DNA of 64,000 bases from Fodinicurvata sediminis DSM 21159 (GTDB lineage: Bacteria; Pseudomonadota; Alphaproteobacteria; Kiloniellales; DSM-21159): assembly GCF_000420625.1 (NCBI RefSeq), contig NZ_ATVH01000018.1, positions 62,001 through 126,000 of the forward strand. The letters run 5' to 3'. Position 1 is the first letter of the stretch. The number at the start of each line of letters is the position of its first letter. The translations under genes and the position numbers were made by a program. Shown here in pieces: positions 52,571-61,971 of this stretch. The notes beneath the pieces are model-generated. The model ran no database searches and was not told where the DNA came from. It saw only the letters and a list, made by a program, of their open reading frames with translations.

Positions 52571-53980
52571 ATGGCAGGTAAATCGTTCAAGCCGGCACTG
52601 AAGGCCATGCTGTTCTGTGGTGCTTCTGCCATTCTCATGGCACCAGGCAGCAGTTTCGCCATGGGGCTTGAGGAGGCGGTTCAGGTTGCACTGGAAACTA
52701 ATCCGGAGGTTGGCGAGGCTGTCGCCAACAAGGAAGCACGCAATTTCGAATTGGACCGCGCGCGCGGTAACTACTATCCGCAGGTGACACTCGAAGGGCG
52801 CAGCGGTCCCGGTTATCGGGATACCCGTGCCAATGACGGCAACAAGGAGTGGCGCCTGCGCAGCGAAGCTTCCGTGACCGTCCAGCAGATGCTGTTCGAC
52901 GGTTTCGCCACCGACAGCGAAGTCGAGGCATCGGCTGCCAGAATCGATTCCGCAGCGCTGCGCGTCATGGAACGCTCCGAGTTCATCGGACTGGAAGTGG
53001 TGCGCATCTACATCGATATCCTGCGCCAACAGGAGCTTGTGGAACTGGCCCGCCGGAACGTTGAAGTTCTTGAAGGTATTTACAGGGATGTGGCCGACCA
53101 GGTGCGGAGCGGTGCTTCCAGCATTGCCGATCAACAGCAGGCCGACGAGCGTGTAGAGAATGCACGTTCCCTGCTGGTGGATTTCGAGCGCAGCCTGGAG
53201 GAAGCGGAAATCACCTTCGAGCGGCTGGTTGGGGAACCGCCACAGAACCTTGCGGATATCCAGACCGGTCCCCAGGGCATGCCGCGCTCCCGGGAAGAGG
53301 CGGTCCAGATCGCTCTGGAAAGCAATCCCAGCATCCAGTTTGCCCGCGCCGATCTCGATGCGGCTTATGCGGATTGGGAGGCCTCGAAGTCGGCCTTCTA
53401 TCCGGAAGTCAGCTTGGTTGGCACGGCGCGCGCCGGCTACAACCTCGATGATACTGAAGGCAAGAACAATGACTTGTCCCTTCAGTTGGTCGTGAGCTAT
53501 CCGCTTTTCACGGGCGGGATCGATACGGCGAACCGCGAGATCGCCGTGCGCGAGATCAGCCAGGCCCGTGAAGCGCTGCTGAATCAGGAGCGAGAGGCCG
53601 AGGAACTGGTCCGCCAGTCCTGGAGCTCGGTGATGGCCAATCAGCGCCGCATTGATATCCTGCGTGAGCAGGTCGTCTCCAGTGAGCAGGTTCGCAATTC
53701 CTATCGCGACCAGTTCAGCATCGGTCAGCGCACACTTCTGGATCTTCTGGATTCGGAGAATGAGCTCTTCAACGCAAGAGTCTCCCTGGCCACCAGCGAG
53801 TATGCCGAGATCTTTGCCAAGTATCGCGTGCTGGGTGCGGCTGGACGTCTTCTCGACACATTGGGTGTCCAGCCTCCGAGGCAGGCTCAGGAATATGCGC
53901 GAGAAGAGGCGAGCGTTCCCGAGACGCCGGAAGAGGAAACCATGTCCCGTCAGGAGCCGCGGTGGCTTCAGTCGGATTAA
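52571..53980 (+). CDS. TolC/LapE-like outer-membrane channel of type I secretion
   Basis: 469 residues from ATG 52571, behind GAGGAGG. Signal peptide ending near SSFAM. Two outer-membrane efflux repeats: LEEAVQVALETNPEVGEAVA with EVVRIYIDILRQQELVELA, and REEAVQIALESNPSIQFARADL with QFSIGQRTLLDLLDSENEL. A polar tail rich in Glu ends the protein. It is followed by the ABC and HlyD-type genes, so it is the dedicated channel of this system. Confidence 0.9.
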   Translation: MAGKSFKPALKAMLFCGASAILMAPGSSFAMGLEEAVQVALETNPEVGEAVANKEARNFELDRARGNYYPQVTLEGRSGPGYRDTRANDGNKEWRLRSEASVTVQQMLFDGFATDSEVEASAARIDSAALRVMERSEFIGLEVVRIYIDILRQQELVELARRNVEVLEGIYRDVADQVRSGASSIADQQQADERVENARSLLVDFERSLEEAEITFERLVGEPPQNLADIQTGPQGMPRSREEAVQIALESNPSIQFARADLDAAYADWEASKSAFYPEVSLVGTARAGYNLDDTEGKNNDLSLQLVVSYPLFTGGIDTANREIAVREISQAREALLNQEREAEELVRQSWSSVMANQRRIDILREQVVSSEQVRNSYRDQFSIGQRTLLDLLDSENELFNARVSLATSEYAEIFAKYRVLGAAGRLLDTLGVQPPRQAQEYAREEASVPETPEEETMSRQEPRWLQSD

Positions 53981-53994
53981 GATGCAGGATCAGT

Positions 53995-54017
53995 ATCCCC
54001 GCCAGGATGGCGGGGAT
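53995..54017 (+). terminator. Hairpin between the TolC-like and ABC genes
   Basis: ATCCCCGCC/GGCGGGGAT, 9-bp stem, 5-nt loop, no T-run. Probably an attenuator or processing signal inside the operon. Confidence 0.5.
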
Positions 54018-54048
54018 CTGCGCCTAGAGAGAGTGTATGGCGCGCTAA

Positions 54049-56232
54049 ATGGTTCAGGATACAAGCCTTCAGCAGGAGCGGGTCGAGGCAGCCGAGGTCC
54101 AGCAGGGTGTCGTCGACCCGCTTCTCGAATCCCTTGTCTTTCTCAGCAAGTATCACCATCGGCCAACGTCTCGTGATGCCCTGATTTCAGGTCTGCCGCT
54201 GGACAAGGGGCGGCTTACGGTTGATCTGTTTTCACGATGCGCAAGCCGTGTCGGGTTGAGCGCCCGCATCGTTCGACGCCCTCTCAAGTCCATACCGGAT
54301 TTTGTGTTACCCGCCGTTCTTCTGATGAAGAACGGCGAATGCTGTGTCCTGACCGCCTGGAGACAGGATGGACAGGCGGAAGTTGTCCTGCCCGACAGCG
54401 GCGAGGGAACCACCGTGATTCCCCTCGATACGCTGGAAGAAGACTATCTTGGTTATACCCTTTATGTGCGCCCGGAGTATCAGTTCGACGCCCGCATGAA
54501 GGAAGAAGAGGAAGAGCGTCCTCAGAACCGGTCCTGGTTCTGGGGAACTCTGGCCCGACTCTGGCCGGTTTACCTTCAGGTCATGGGGGCGGCCGCCGTT
54601 GTGAACGTGCTGGCCATTGCGTCGCCCCTCTTTGTGATGAACGTCTATGACCGCGTCTTACCGAACCAGGCGTTCTCCACACTCTGGGTTCTGGCAGCCG
54701 GCATGGGCATTGCCATGTTTTTCGATTTTCTGCTGCGCAATCTTCGCGCGGCGTTGATTGACAATGCAGGCCGACGCGCAGATGTCCTTTTGGCAAGTCG
54801 ATTGTTCGAACAGGTACTGAACATCCAGATGAAGGTCAGGCCTGGTTCCACGGGCGCCTTTGCGAACCATCTGCGCGAATTCGAGACGGTGCGCGACTTC
54901 TTCACCTCTTCGACATTGGCGTCTCTGACGGACCTGATGTTCGTCGGGCTTTTTCTCTTCATCATATGGATGATCGGCGGTCCACTCGTTTATATTCCGC
55001 TTGCAGCCGTGGTCCTGGCCCTGGTGACAGGTTTCTGCATCCAATTCCCCTTGAACTCTGTGGTACGGAAGACTCACAAGGAGGCGGCCCAGAAACATGG
55101 GATTCTGGTGGAAACGCTAAGCGGCCTGGACACCATCAAGGTGGCCGGCGCCGAGGGGCGCATGCAGCGCTCTTGGGAGCAATTTGTGGGCAGCACCTCG
55201 CGCACGGCGCAACGCTCGCGGCTCTTCTCCAACCTCGGTATCAATACGACATCCTTTCTCCAGCAGGGAACCACTGTCGGAATTGTCATCTTCGGCGTCT
55301 ATCTGGCGTCAGAGGGTGAGTTGAGCATGGGTGCCATTATTGCCTGTGTGATCCTGGGGGGACGGGCGGTGGCGCCGCTTGGTGGCATGGCAAACACTCT
55401 GTCCCGCATGAACCAGTCCATCGTTGCCTTGAAGACCCTGGACGGAATCATGAAGCTGCCGGTCGAGCGGCCGGTCGACCGGCGTTTTGTCAGCCGCGGC
55501 CGCATGGATGGCGAGATAGAGTTCCGGGGCGTCAACTTTACCTATCCGGAGGCGCGGACCCAGGCCCTGCGCGAGGTCTCCTTTCGTGTAAACCAGGGCG
55601 AACGTGTCGGTATCCTGGGGCGTATCGGCTCGGGCAAGACGACGATTGGGCGTCTTGCTTCAGGACTCTATGAGCCCGATGAAGGCGCGGTCCTGCTTGA
55701 CGGCACCGATTTGCGCCAGATTCATCCAGCTGACATTCGCCGGAATGTCGGGTTCATGATGCAGGATGTGACCCTATTCTATGGAACCGTTCGCGAGAAC
55801 ATTGCGCTCGGTTTCCCCCAGGCCGATGACGCTCTGATCCTGCGGGCCTCGAAACTGGCAGGGGTGGACGATTTTGTCGGGGCTCATCCTGAGGGCTACG
55901 ACATGATCATCAGCGAACGCGGGCAGAACCTTTCCGGTGGGCAGCGGCAGGCCATTTCGCTGGCGCGTGCCCTTCTGACAGATCCACCAACGCTGGTCCT
56001 GGATGAACCAACCAGTGCAATGGATGTCGCCTCGGAACAGGCCATGATCAACCGCCTGAGAGAAGTGCTCGATACAGGGCGTACTTTGATCCTGGCCACG
56101 CACAGAACCAGCCTGCTCAATCTGGTGGATCGTCTGATCGTCATGGATCGAGGGCGGCTGGTCGCCGATGGTCCGCGCGACGAGATCATGAACCGCCTAC
56201 GCGGCGGCAAGTTTCGAGTGGAGGAGCAATGA
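54049..56232 (+). CDS. Type I secretion ABC transporter with C39-like domain (LapB-like)
   Basis: 727 residues. The N-terminal about 130 residues form a peptidase-C39-like domain lacking the catalytic Cys, the form that recognises cargo without cleaving it. The membrane domain spans about 160-440. The ATPase has Walker A GRIGSGKTT (about 523), signature LSGGQRQAISLARAL (about 628) and Walker B TLVLDEPTS (about 648). This type exports large RTX or LapA-like adhesins. No such adhesin gene lies in the window. Confidence 0.93.
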   Translation: MVQDTSLQQERVEAAEVQQGVVDPLLESLVFLSKYHHRPTSRDALISGLPLDKGRLTVDLFSRCASRVGLSARIVRRPLKSIPDFVLPAVLLMKNGECCVLTAWRQDGQAEVVLPDSGEGTTVIPLDTLEEDYLGYTLYVRPEYQFDARMKEEEEERPQNRSWFWGTLARLWPVYLQVMGAAAVVNVLAIASPLFVMNVYDRVLPNQAFSTLWVLAAGMGIAMFFDFLLRNLRAALIDNAGRRADVLLASRLFEQVLNIQMKVRPGSTGAFANHLREFETVRDFFTSSTLASLTDLMFVGLFLFIIWMIGGPLVYIPLAAVVLALVTGFCIQFPLNSVVRKTHKEAAQKHGILVETLSGLDTIKVAGAEGRMQRSWEQFVGSTSRTAQRSRLFSNLGINTTSFLQQGTTVGIVIFGVYLASEGELSMGAIIACVILGGRAVAPLGGMANTLSRMNQSIVALKTLDGIMKLPVERPVDRRFVSRGRMDGEIEFRGVNFTYPEARTQALREVSFRVNQGERVGILGRIGSGKTTIGRLASGLYEPDEGAVLLDGTDLRQIHPADIRRNVGFMMQDVTLFYGTVRENIALGFPQADDALILRASKLAGVDDFVGAHPEGYDMIISERGQNLSGGQRQAISLARALLTDPPTLVLDEPTSAMDVASEQAMINRLREVLDTGRTLILATHRTSLLNLVDRLIVMDRGRLVADGPRDEIMNRLRGGKFRVEEQ

Positions 56233-57557
56233 GCTCGGTCCGCTGGAAGGACTATGACTATGCGCAGGAAGTGAAATCTGCGCTGCATCAGGGGTCACGC
56301 CGCTCGACACAGATTTTCCTGTTGGTGGTTATCGCCATGATCGTGGCTGCCGTTGTCTGGGCGAGCAATGCCACGGTGGATGAAATCACCCGCGGCGACG
56401 GCCGTGTCATTCCCTCCAGCCAGCTGCAGAAGGTTCAGAGCCTGGAAGGGGGAATCGTCCAGGATATCCTGATCAGCGAAGGCGATCTGGTCGAGAAGGG
56501 ACAAACCCTGCTCAAGATCGACGACACCAGTGTTTCCTCTTCACTGGGGGAGTTGCAGGCGGAAAAAAGAGCGATCGAGGCACGCATTGCCAGGCTTGAG
56601 GCCGAAGTCCGGGACCAGGAAGAGATCGACTTCCCGGAGAACCTGCAAGAGAACTATCCGGAAATGGTCAAGAACGAGCGTGAGCTCTTTGATGCGCGCA
56701 AGGAGGAGTTGGAAGCCGAAATCGGCATAGCGCGCCAGCAGGCGCGCCAGCGCGAGCTGGAGCTGAAGGATTACAAGCGTCAGGAAGACGCCTTGCGTGA
56801 AAGCTTGCAGCTGGCTCAGGAAGAACTCTCGCTGAACCGTCCCCTGGCAGATCGCGGTGTGGTGCCTAAGGTCGAAATCCTGCGGCTTCGTCGTGAAGTC
56901 AACGATCTGCAGAGTGAGCTTGATGGTGTGATCGATTCCAAGCCACGGGCCGAATCCGCGCTGGAAGAGGCTTACGAACGCATCCAGAACATCTATCTTC
57001 GTTTTCGTTCAGAAGCGCGGCAGGAATTGAACAATCAGAAGGGCGAACTTTCCGTTATCGAGGAAAGCCTGAAGGCGGCCCGTGACCGCGTGGTCCGCAC
57101 GGATGTCACCGCTCCAGTCGATGGTGTGGTCAATGCCCTGAATGTGAATACCATTGGTTCGATCATCCAGTCGGGCGAGGATATTGTCGAGATCGTGCCC
57201 GTGGATGATGTGCTCCTCATCGAAGCGCGCATACGCCCCAAGGATGTTGCCTTCCTGCGGCCCGGCCTGAAGGCAACGGTGAAGCTGACCGCCTACGATT
57301 ATTCCGTCTATGGCGGCCTGGATGGCGAGATCACGCGTATCGGCGCGGATACGCGGATTGATGAGGAAACGGATGAACCCTATTACCGGGTGATTGTTGA
57401 AACGGAAAAGAACTATCTGGGAGAGCCCACGGATCCCTTGCCCATCATCCCGGGCATGGTTGCGAGCGTTGACATACTTACGGGCGAAAAGTCCATCCTG
57501 GACTATCTGCTCAAACCCTTGACCAAGGCGCGCCAGGAAGCCTTGACGGAGCGCTAG
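56229..57557 (+). CDS. HlyD-family membrane fusion protein (LapC-like)
   Basis: 442 residues. A short cytoplasmic head, one helix (about 32-50), the lipoyl-like start VIPSSQLQKVQSLEGGIVQDI, long coiled coils (about 105-270) and the C-terminal RTDVTAPVDGVVNALNVNTIG motif. It bridges the ABC transporter and the TolC-like channel. It overlaps the ABC gene by four bases, and its stop overlaps the GTG of the next gene. Confidence 0.93.
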   Translation: MSSVRWKDYDYAQEVKSALHQGSRRSTQIFLLVVIAMIVAAVVWASNATVDEITRGDGRVIPSSQLQKVQSLEGGIVQDILISEGDLVEKGQTLLKIDDTSVSSSLGELQAEKRAIEARIARLEAEVRDQEEIDFPENLQENYPEMVKNERELFDARKEELEAEIGIARQQARQRELELKDYKRQEDALRESLQLAQEELSLNRPLADRGVVPKVEILRLRREVNDLQSELDGVIDSKPRAESALEEAYERIQNIYLRFRSEARQELNNQKGELSVIEESLKAARDRVVRTDVTAPVDGVVNALNVNTIGSIIQSGEDIVEIVPVDDVLLIEARIRPKDVAFLRPGLKATVKLTAYDYSVYGGLDGEITRIGADTRIDEETDEPYYRVIVETEKNYLGEPTDPLPIIPGMVASVDILTGEKSILDYLLKPLTKARQEALTER

Positions 57558-58405
57558 TGGCAATGCCGGACAGAGGAAAGGGCATAGCGTCTGAACGCGC
57601 ACTGGGGGGGCTATGTTTGGCCTTTCTCGTTTCGGCCGGGCTGTCAGCGCTCTGGCTGATTGTGGACGAAGAGCGAGCGACAAGATCGCAAATCACCTAT
57701 CACAATGAAGGCAGCCAACAGCAACAGACGTCTACCGGACACAGCCCTGGTGAGGTGCTTTCCTTCCCCTGGCCTGAAATCCTGCTGGCCCAGTCGAGTG
57801 GCTCAAGTGATTTAAGCCGCCTGGCCAAGGGGCTTTTTGGAACCATCGAGTTCAGGTCTTCCAATCTTGAAGCCTTTCCCCAATGGCTGCGTGTCATGGA
57901 GGAGCTCGAGGATCTGGAGGAACTCAAGCGACTTTGCGATGAGGAAAATGAATGCCTCAATAATCGCTTTGCTGCCTGGCGTGCCAACGTCAAGTCACTG
58001 GAGAACAGACATCCAAGGGCCCAGATGGACGAGCTCAACCGCTTCATCAACGAGGCCATGCCTTACATAGAGGACCCTCAGGTGTACGGTCGGAGTGATT
58101 ACTGGGCCGCGCCACAGGAATTCCTGAGGCACTCAGGTGACTGCGAGGATTATGCGATTCTCAAGTATGCAAGCCTGCGCGAACTGGGGTTTCCCGAGGA
58201 CAGCCTACGCATCGTTGTACTCAAGGACACCCTTCGTGACCTGCCACATGCCGTGCTGGCCGTGGATTACGACGACAAGACCTACATCCTGGACAACAAC
58301 TTCTCGGTGGTTCTGAACGACGATCAGCTGCCACAGTACGCGCCACAGTACTCCCTGAACACGAACCATCGCTGGGTACACATTTCCCCGTCATCGGTCG
58401 AATGA
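57557..58405 (+). CDS. lapG: LapG-like periplasmic transglutaminase-type cysteine protease
   Basis: 282 residues from GTG 57557 (ATG 57563 also possible). A hydrophobic export or anchor segment lies at about 14-36. The bacterial transglutaminase-like cysteine protease fold has C196 in SGDCEDYAILKY, H231 in LPHAVLAV and D246 in YILDNN, the catalytic triad; the acidic residues after C196 fit the calcium site of LapG. In Pseudomonas LapG cuts the adhesin LapA from the surface when LapD releases it. The gene is last in line with the exporter genes and just before a membrane HD-GYP-like protein. Confidence 0.88.
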   Translation: MAMPDRGKGIASERALGGLCLAFLVSAGLSALWLIVDEERATRSQITYHNEGSQQQQTSTGHSPGEVLSFPWPEILLAQSSGSSDLSRLAKGLFGTIEFRSSNLEAFPQWLRVMEELEDLEELKRLCDEENECLNNRFAAWRANVKSLENRHPRAQMDELNRFINEAMPYIEDPQVYGRSDYWAAPQEFLRHSGDCEDYAILKYASLRELGFPEDSLRIVVLKDTLRDLPHAVLAVDYDDKTYILDNNFSVVLNDDQLPQYAPQYSLNTNHRWVHISPSSVE

Positions 58406-58431
58406 ACGTCCGGACCAAGTGAGTAGAGCTC

Positions 58432-60555
58432 ATGACCCGTAACAGTGACACTTCCGAACCTGATACCCTGGCCCTGCTGGATGGAGCTCCAGAAGAGGAC
58501 CGCATGCCACGACGTCTTCGGCGTACAGGTCTCTTGTTGACCGTGGCGATTTTGGTCATCGGTCTTGTCGTTGCCGCGGTTGCCTACGGCTTGATCGAAC
58601 GTCGGGCCGAAGAGACCAGGCAGGCGGTGGAAGAACGTACAGGCATACTGCTGGAAGGGCGCGAGGAAACCTTCAGAACCTGGCTCAATGGTCGCCAGCA
58701 GGTCGCCCGGCAGATTTCCTCAAATGAATTTATCAGGGTCTTTGCGACGGAAGCAGCACTGAGCGGAGAAGAAGGTGCCTTGAATGCAGGTTCCGGTGAA
58801 CAGGCGCGCTATCTCTCCCTTGTGCTGGATGATTTCGTTGCACGGAATGCGGTTGAGCGTGCCTACATCCTGTCTTCCGAGGGGCGTGAAATCCTGTCCA
58901 GTGATTCGGCCGACCTGGCGGATGGACAAATTGAAACGGCGCGGCAAGTCACCGAAGCCGGCGAAACGATCATACCCGGCGTTCGGGAAAGTGATGGGCG
59001 CCTCGTAATGGATATGTTCCAGCCGATCTTCGCAATCCAGGCCGGCAGTGCCGGTGACAGCGAGATCGCCGAGGATGAGGTCGTGGGCGTAATCATGACC
59101 GTTCTGCCCGTCGCGGAAGAAATGACCCGTCTTCTGGCAAACCGTCCGCTGTCCGATCCTGGAGAGCAGACACGCTTGCTTCAACAGTCGGATGAGGGAG
59201 AGCTTCAGGTTGTGGCTCCTGAACGCGCGGCGCTTGTGCATCTGCCAGAAGATCGTGAACAATTATTGAAGCAAGGGGAATCAGATCAGGCCTATTTCCC
59301 CTTTGGTGTGCGATCCTCACTTCTGGGAGAGCAGGAGGTCTATTCCCAGGGGCGTCCGATCGAGGGAACATCCTGGACACTGGTTCAGGAAACGGACCTT
59401 AGCAGCGCGCTCGTGACACAGGGCCAGGAGCGTCTTCAGATCATACTGCTGAGCGTTCTGGTCTTCTCCGTCATCTCGGCCTTCCTTATCCTGGTATGGC
59501 TGCGGCAGAAAGGGGCCTTTGTCGAGGCCATGGCGGACCAGTACCGCAGCCTGGCAGCGCGCATCGAGGCTCACCGCAAGCTGTTGGCCGGAATCAACGA
59601 TTCGATCCGGGAGTGGATTGGTCTCAAGAACCGTGACGGTGTTTATGTTTATGCCAACCCTGCTTTGGCACGGGCGGTTGGTCGTCCGGAAGACCAGATC
59701 GTTGGAACCAACGACGAAGCGGTGTTCGGCTATCATACGGCCCAGCGGCTGAAAGAAGACGATTCAGCGGCCCTGGCGGGAGAAAGCCGACCCGCTGAGG
59801 TGCACGACCTCTTTCTACAGGACGAGCTGCGGCACATCGAGATATCCCGTGTTCCCCTGAAAGGTGAACAGGGTGATATCGATGGTATTGTCCTGGTCGG
59901 CCGGGACATGACTCAGCAGATCGAAGAGCGGCGTCAGCGCGAAAAGGCCATGCTTCAGACGGCGGAAGCTTTCGATCGCCTGGTCGGACGTATAGATCCC
60001 CATCTTAGCGGCCACTCCGATCTTGTGGCACAGCTGGCCGCTATAATTGCGGACAGGATGGAACTGTCTTCCGATGAGAAGCTGACGCTGCAGATCGCGG
60101 CACATCTGGCCCAGATCGGAAAGGTTCTGATACCAGCGTCGATCGTGGCCAAGGAAAGTCGGCTGGACGCCAAGGAGATGGAGCTCATGAACCGGCACAT
60201 CGAGTATGCGTCCGAGATCCTCTCCGGAATAGATTACGACCTTCCTGTACGTGAAAGTGTCGAGCAGATGTATGAGCGCTTGGATGGCACAGGCTATCCG
60301 AGAGGACTTTCAGGGGATGAAATCGGGCTTCTGGCAAGAATTCTGGCGGTTTGCGATGTGGTTGCAGCACGCATTCGTCCACGCTCCTATCGCGGCCGAA
60401 TAAGCCTTGGCGAAGCCATTGCCGTCCTCAGGGATAACACGCATCGGTATGATGCAAACGTGATTACGGTGTTGGATAAGGCCGTCCAGGAAGACGATGT
60501 TGAAGTCATGCTGGAAAACCAGAGTACACAGTCGACAGACGGAAGCGACGACTGA
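58432..60555 (+). CDS. Transmembrane periplasmic-sensor, PAS and degenerate HD-GYP protein; proposed LapD replacement
   Basis: 707 residues: TM1 at about 33-54, a periplasmic Cache-like domain (about 55-334), TM2 at about 335-357, a PAS domain (about 378-495) and an HD-GYP-type domain (about 510-690). The HD pair is lost (A560-Q561 in HLAQIGK), the HHE triad reads MYE (613-615), and the second Asp of the DxxDA motif is Ala, while H528, H589, D642 and the GTGYPRGL loop remain. It should not cleave cyclic di-GMP but could bind it. Its place 26 bp after lapG, where LapD would be expected, suggests that it holds or releases LapG (inference). Confidence 0.85.
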   Translation: MTRNSDTSEPDTLALLDGAPEEDRMPRRLRRTGLLLTVAILVIGLVVAAVAYGLIERRAEETRQAVEERTGILLEGREETFRTWLNGRQQVARQISSNEFIRVFATEAALSGEEGALNAGSGEQARYLSLVLDDFVARNAVERAYILSSEGREILSSDSADLADGQIETARQVTEAGETIIPGVRESDGRLVMDMFQPIFAIQAGSAGDSEIAEDEVVGVIMTVLPVAEEMTRLLANRPLSDPGEQTRLLQQSDEGELQVVAPERAALVHLPEDREQLLKQGESDQAYFPFGVRSSLLGEQEVYSQGRPIEGTSWTLVQETDLSSALVTQGQERLQIILLSVLVFSVISAFLILVWLRQKGAFVEAMADQYRSLAARIEAHRKLLAGINDSIREWIGLKNRDGVYVYANPALARAVGRPEDQIVGTNDEAVFGYHTAQRLKEDDSAALAGESRPAEVHDLFLQDELRHIEISRVPLKGEQGDIDGIVLVGRDMTQQIEERRQREKAMLQTAEAFDRLVGRIDPHLSGHSDLVAQLAAIIADRMELSSDEKLTLQIAAHLAQIGKVLIPASIVAKESRLDAKEMELMNRHIEYASEILSGIDYDLPVRESVEQMYERLDGTGYPRGLSGDEIGLLARILAVCDVVAARIRPRSYRGRISLGEAIAVLRDNTHRYDANVITVLDKAVQEDDVEVMLENQSTQSTDGSDD

Positions 60556-60603
60556 CAGCGTTGTCATCATCCGGCGGGACTGGGTAAGGAAGGCATCGAG
60601 CTT

Positions 60604-61338
60604 ATGGGAGAGCTTTCCTCGACGAAGCAACAGGAGAAGGGGGGCAGCCCCAGGCGGAAAGGTCGCAAAACGATCTATAGCGGAACGGCCCCCGTCTCGC
60701 GCGTGCTCCAACATCAGGGACGCCGCAGGATACTTCGTCTGGAAGGGTCATTCTGGAATGTCCTGGAAACAATGGCTCAACGTCGGGAGGTGCCTCTTGG
60801 CCAGTTCGTTCATGAATTGCTGGAGAATTGTGACAGCGAGAATCAGACGTCCTATGTCCGCTGTTTCTGCCTGGCCGAAGCCCTGTCCCTCGGAAGCCCC
60901 GAAAGCGGGGCCGGTGACAGCACTGCCTTGCGACGTGCACTTGCTGCCAGTCCAAGCCCCTGTCTTTTCATTTCCGCCGAGGGCCTGATCTTTTCCGTCA
61001 ATCAGGCGGCAGCAGAAGTCTTCGGAGAGAAAACCGGTAGCCTAATAGGCCAGTATGCGCATCGTGTTCTAAGGTTCCATCCTCCGGACCTGTTCTCGCG
61101 GGCAGCCGCAGAAGCGCGTCAGGGATATGACAAAGTGTTACCCGGACGCATGGTCCTGGCCATCCCGGGCCGATTGATCACCGTGGCCATCCGTGTGGTC
61201 CCATTGCCCGGCGGAAAGGGTGACAGTCTGGTGTGGTTTACGGCCAATCCACCAGCGCGACTGAGTGCAGAGCAGCTCCAACGTCGGCGGCAGGCGCAGG
61301 GTGGATCGTCAGAACAACAGTCACGTCCGGAAGAATAG
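60604..61338 (+). CDS. Ribbon-helix-helix and PAS protein
   Basis: 244 residues. RRILRLEGSFWNVLETMAQR and LGQFVHELLE (about 38-78) match the RHH_4-type DNA-binding domain of alphaproteobacteria; a PAS-like domain follows (about 112-215, with SPCLFISAEGLIFSVN). The tail is Gln/Arg-rich. The gene sits 48 bp after the HD-GYP-like gene and could regulate the secretion operon or its adhesin. The fusion is unusual to me. Confidence 0.72.
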   Translation: MGELSSTKQQEKGGSPRRKGRKTIYSGTAPVSRVLQHQGRRRILRLEGSFWNVLETMAQRREVPLGQFVHELLENCDSENQTSYVRCFCLAEALSLGSPESGAGDSTALRRALAASPSPCLFISAEGLIFSVNQAAAEVFGEKTGSLIGQYAHRVLRFHPPDLFSRAAAEARQGYDKVLPGRMVLAIPGRLITVAIRVVPLPGGKGDSLVWFTANPPARLSAEQLQRRRQAQGGSSEQQSRPEE

Positions 61339-61362
61339 TCCTGTGAAGCGCAGCACGGCGTT

Positions 61363-61725
61363 TCAGGTGAATTCCACTGTTGTTTCTGGATCGTAATAGA
61401 GTGTGGTGCCGTCCATGAAACGTGCGTATGCCATACCCGAAACATCCTGTCCGCCATCGGTTACGTGCGTGTCTTTCAGAATGCCTTGTTCGGCCAACTC
61501 CGCACCCTCAAGAATGATCAAGCTGCCCAGGCTGTTCTCCAGCACGACCTCTCCTTCGCTGTCAGGCAGCAAGTCCTGCAGTGACAGGGTTATTGCGTCG
61601 CCAGGCTGTCCGTCAAAGTCCGGGCTGCCTTTGCCGTTCGCGGACAGGGGAAATGCCGGGAGTTCCAGGTCCCGGTCTACGGCATCTTCACTCACAAGCT
61701 TGGGCAATTCTTTATTGTTGTTCAT
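61363..61725 (-). CDS. Small acidic, cysteine-free protein
   Basis: 120 residues, strongly acidic, no Cys, no signal peptide. GDAITLSLQDLLPDSEG in the middle faintly resembles the DxIDLSDLL stretch near the end of type I secreted proteins. It is convergent with the RHH-PAS gene next to the secretion operon. A link with type I export is only a guess from composition and position. Confidence 0.6.
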   Translation of the reverse strand: MNNNKELPKLVSEDAVDRDLELPAFPLSANGKGSPDFDGQPGDAITLSLQDLLPDSEGEVVLENSLGSLIILEGAELAEQGILKDTHVTDGGQDVSGMAYARFMDGTTLYYDPETTVEFT

Positions 61726-61971
61726 GTTGGTAAGATTTCATTTACCGGCGTTCAGGCAAGGTTAGTGCGCGGTTGACCTGAAGGCAATGAATGCGGCAGA
61801 GCCCCAGCTTGCGCAAACCTCCCCGGAGTCGGGACAGGGGAAGCAAGACTCTGGTTTGCAGGGGCGTCCCAATAGCGGAAATTCCCTGAAATGCAAGCCT
61901 CGTAAAATGTCGATCTTCTGTTATAGATCGCAGTTCAATATCACCCTGCCAATTCAAATATTCAGGACAGT

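Noticed and set aside
60604-61338. Diguanylate cyclase or response regulator after the HD-GYP-like gene
   Set aside because: No GGDEF, EAL or receiver motif is present; the protein is RHH plus PAS.
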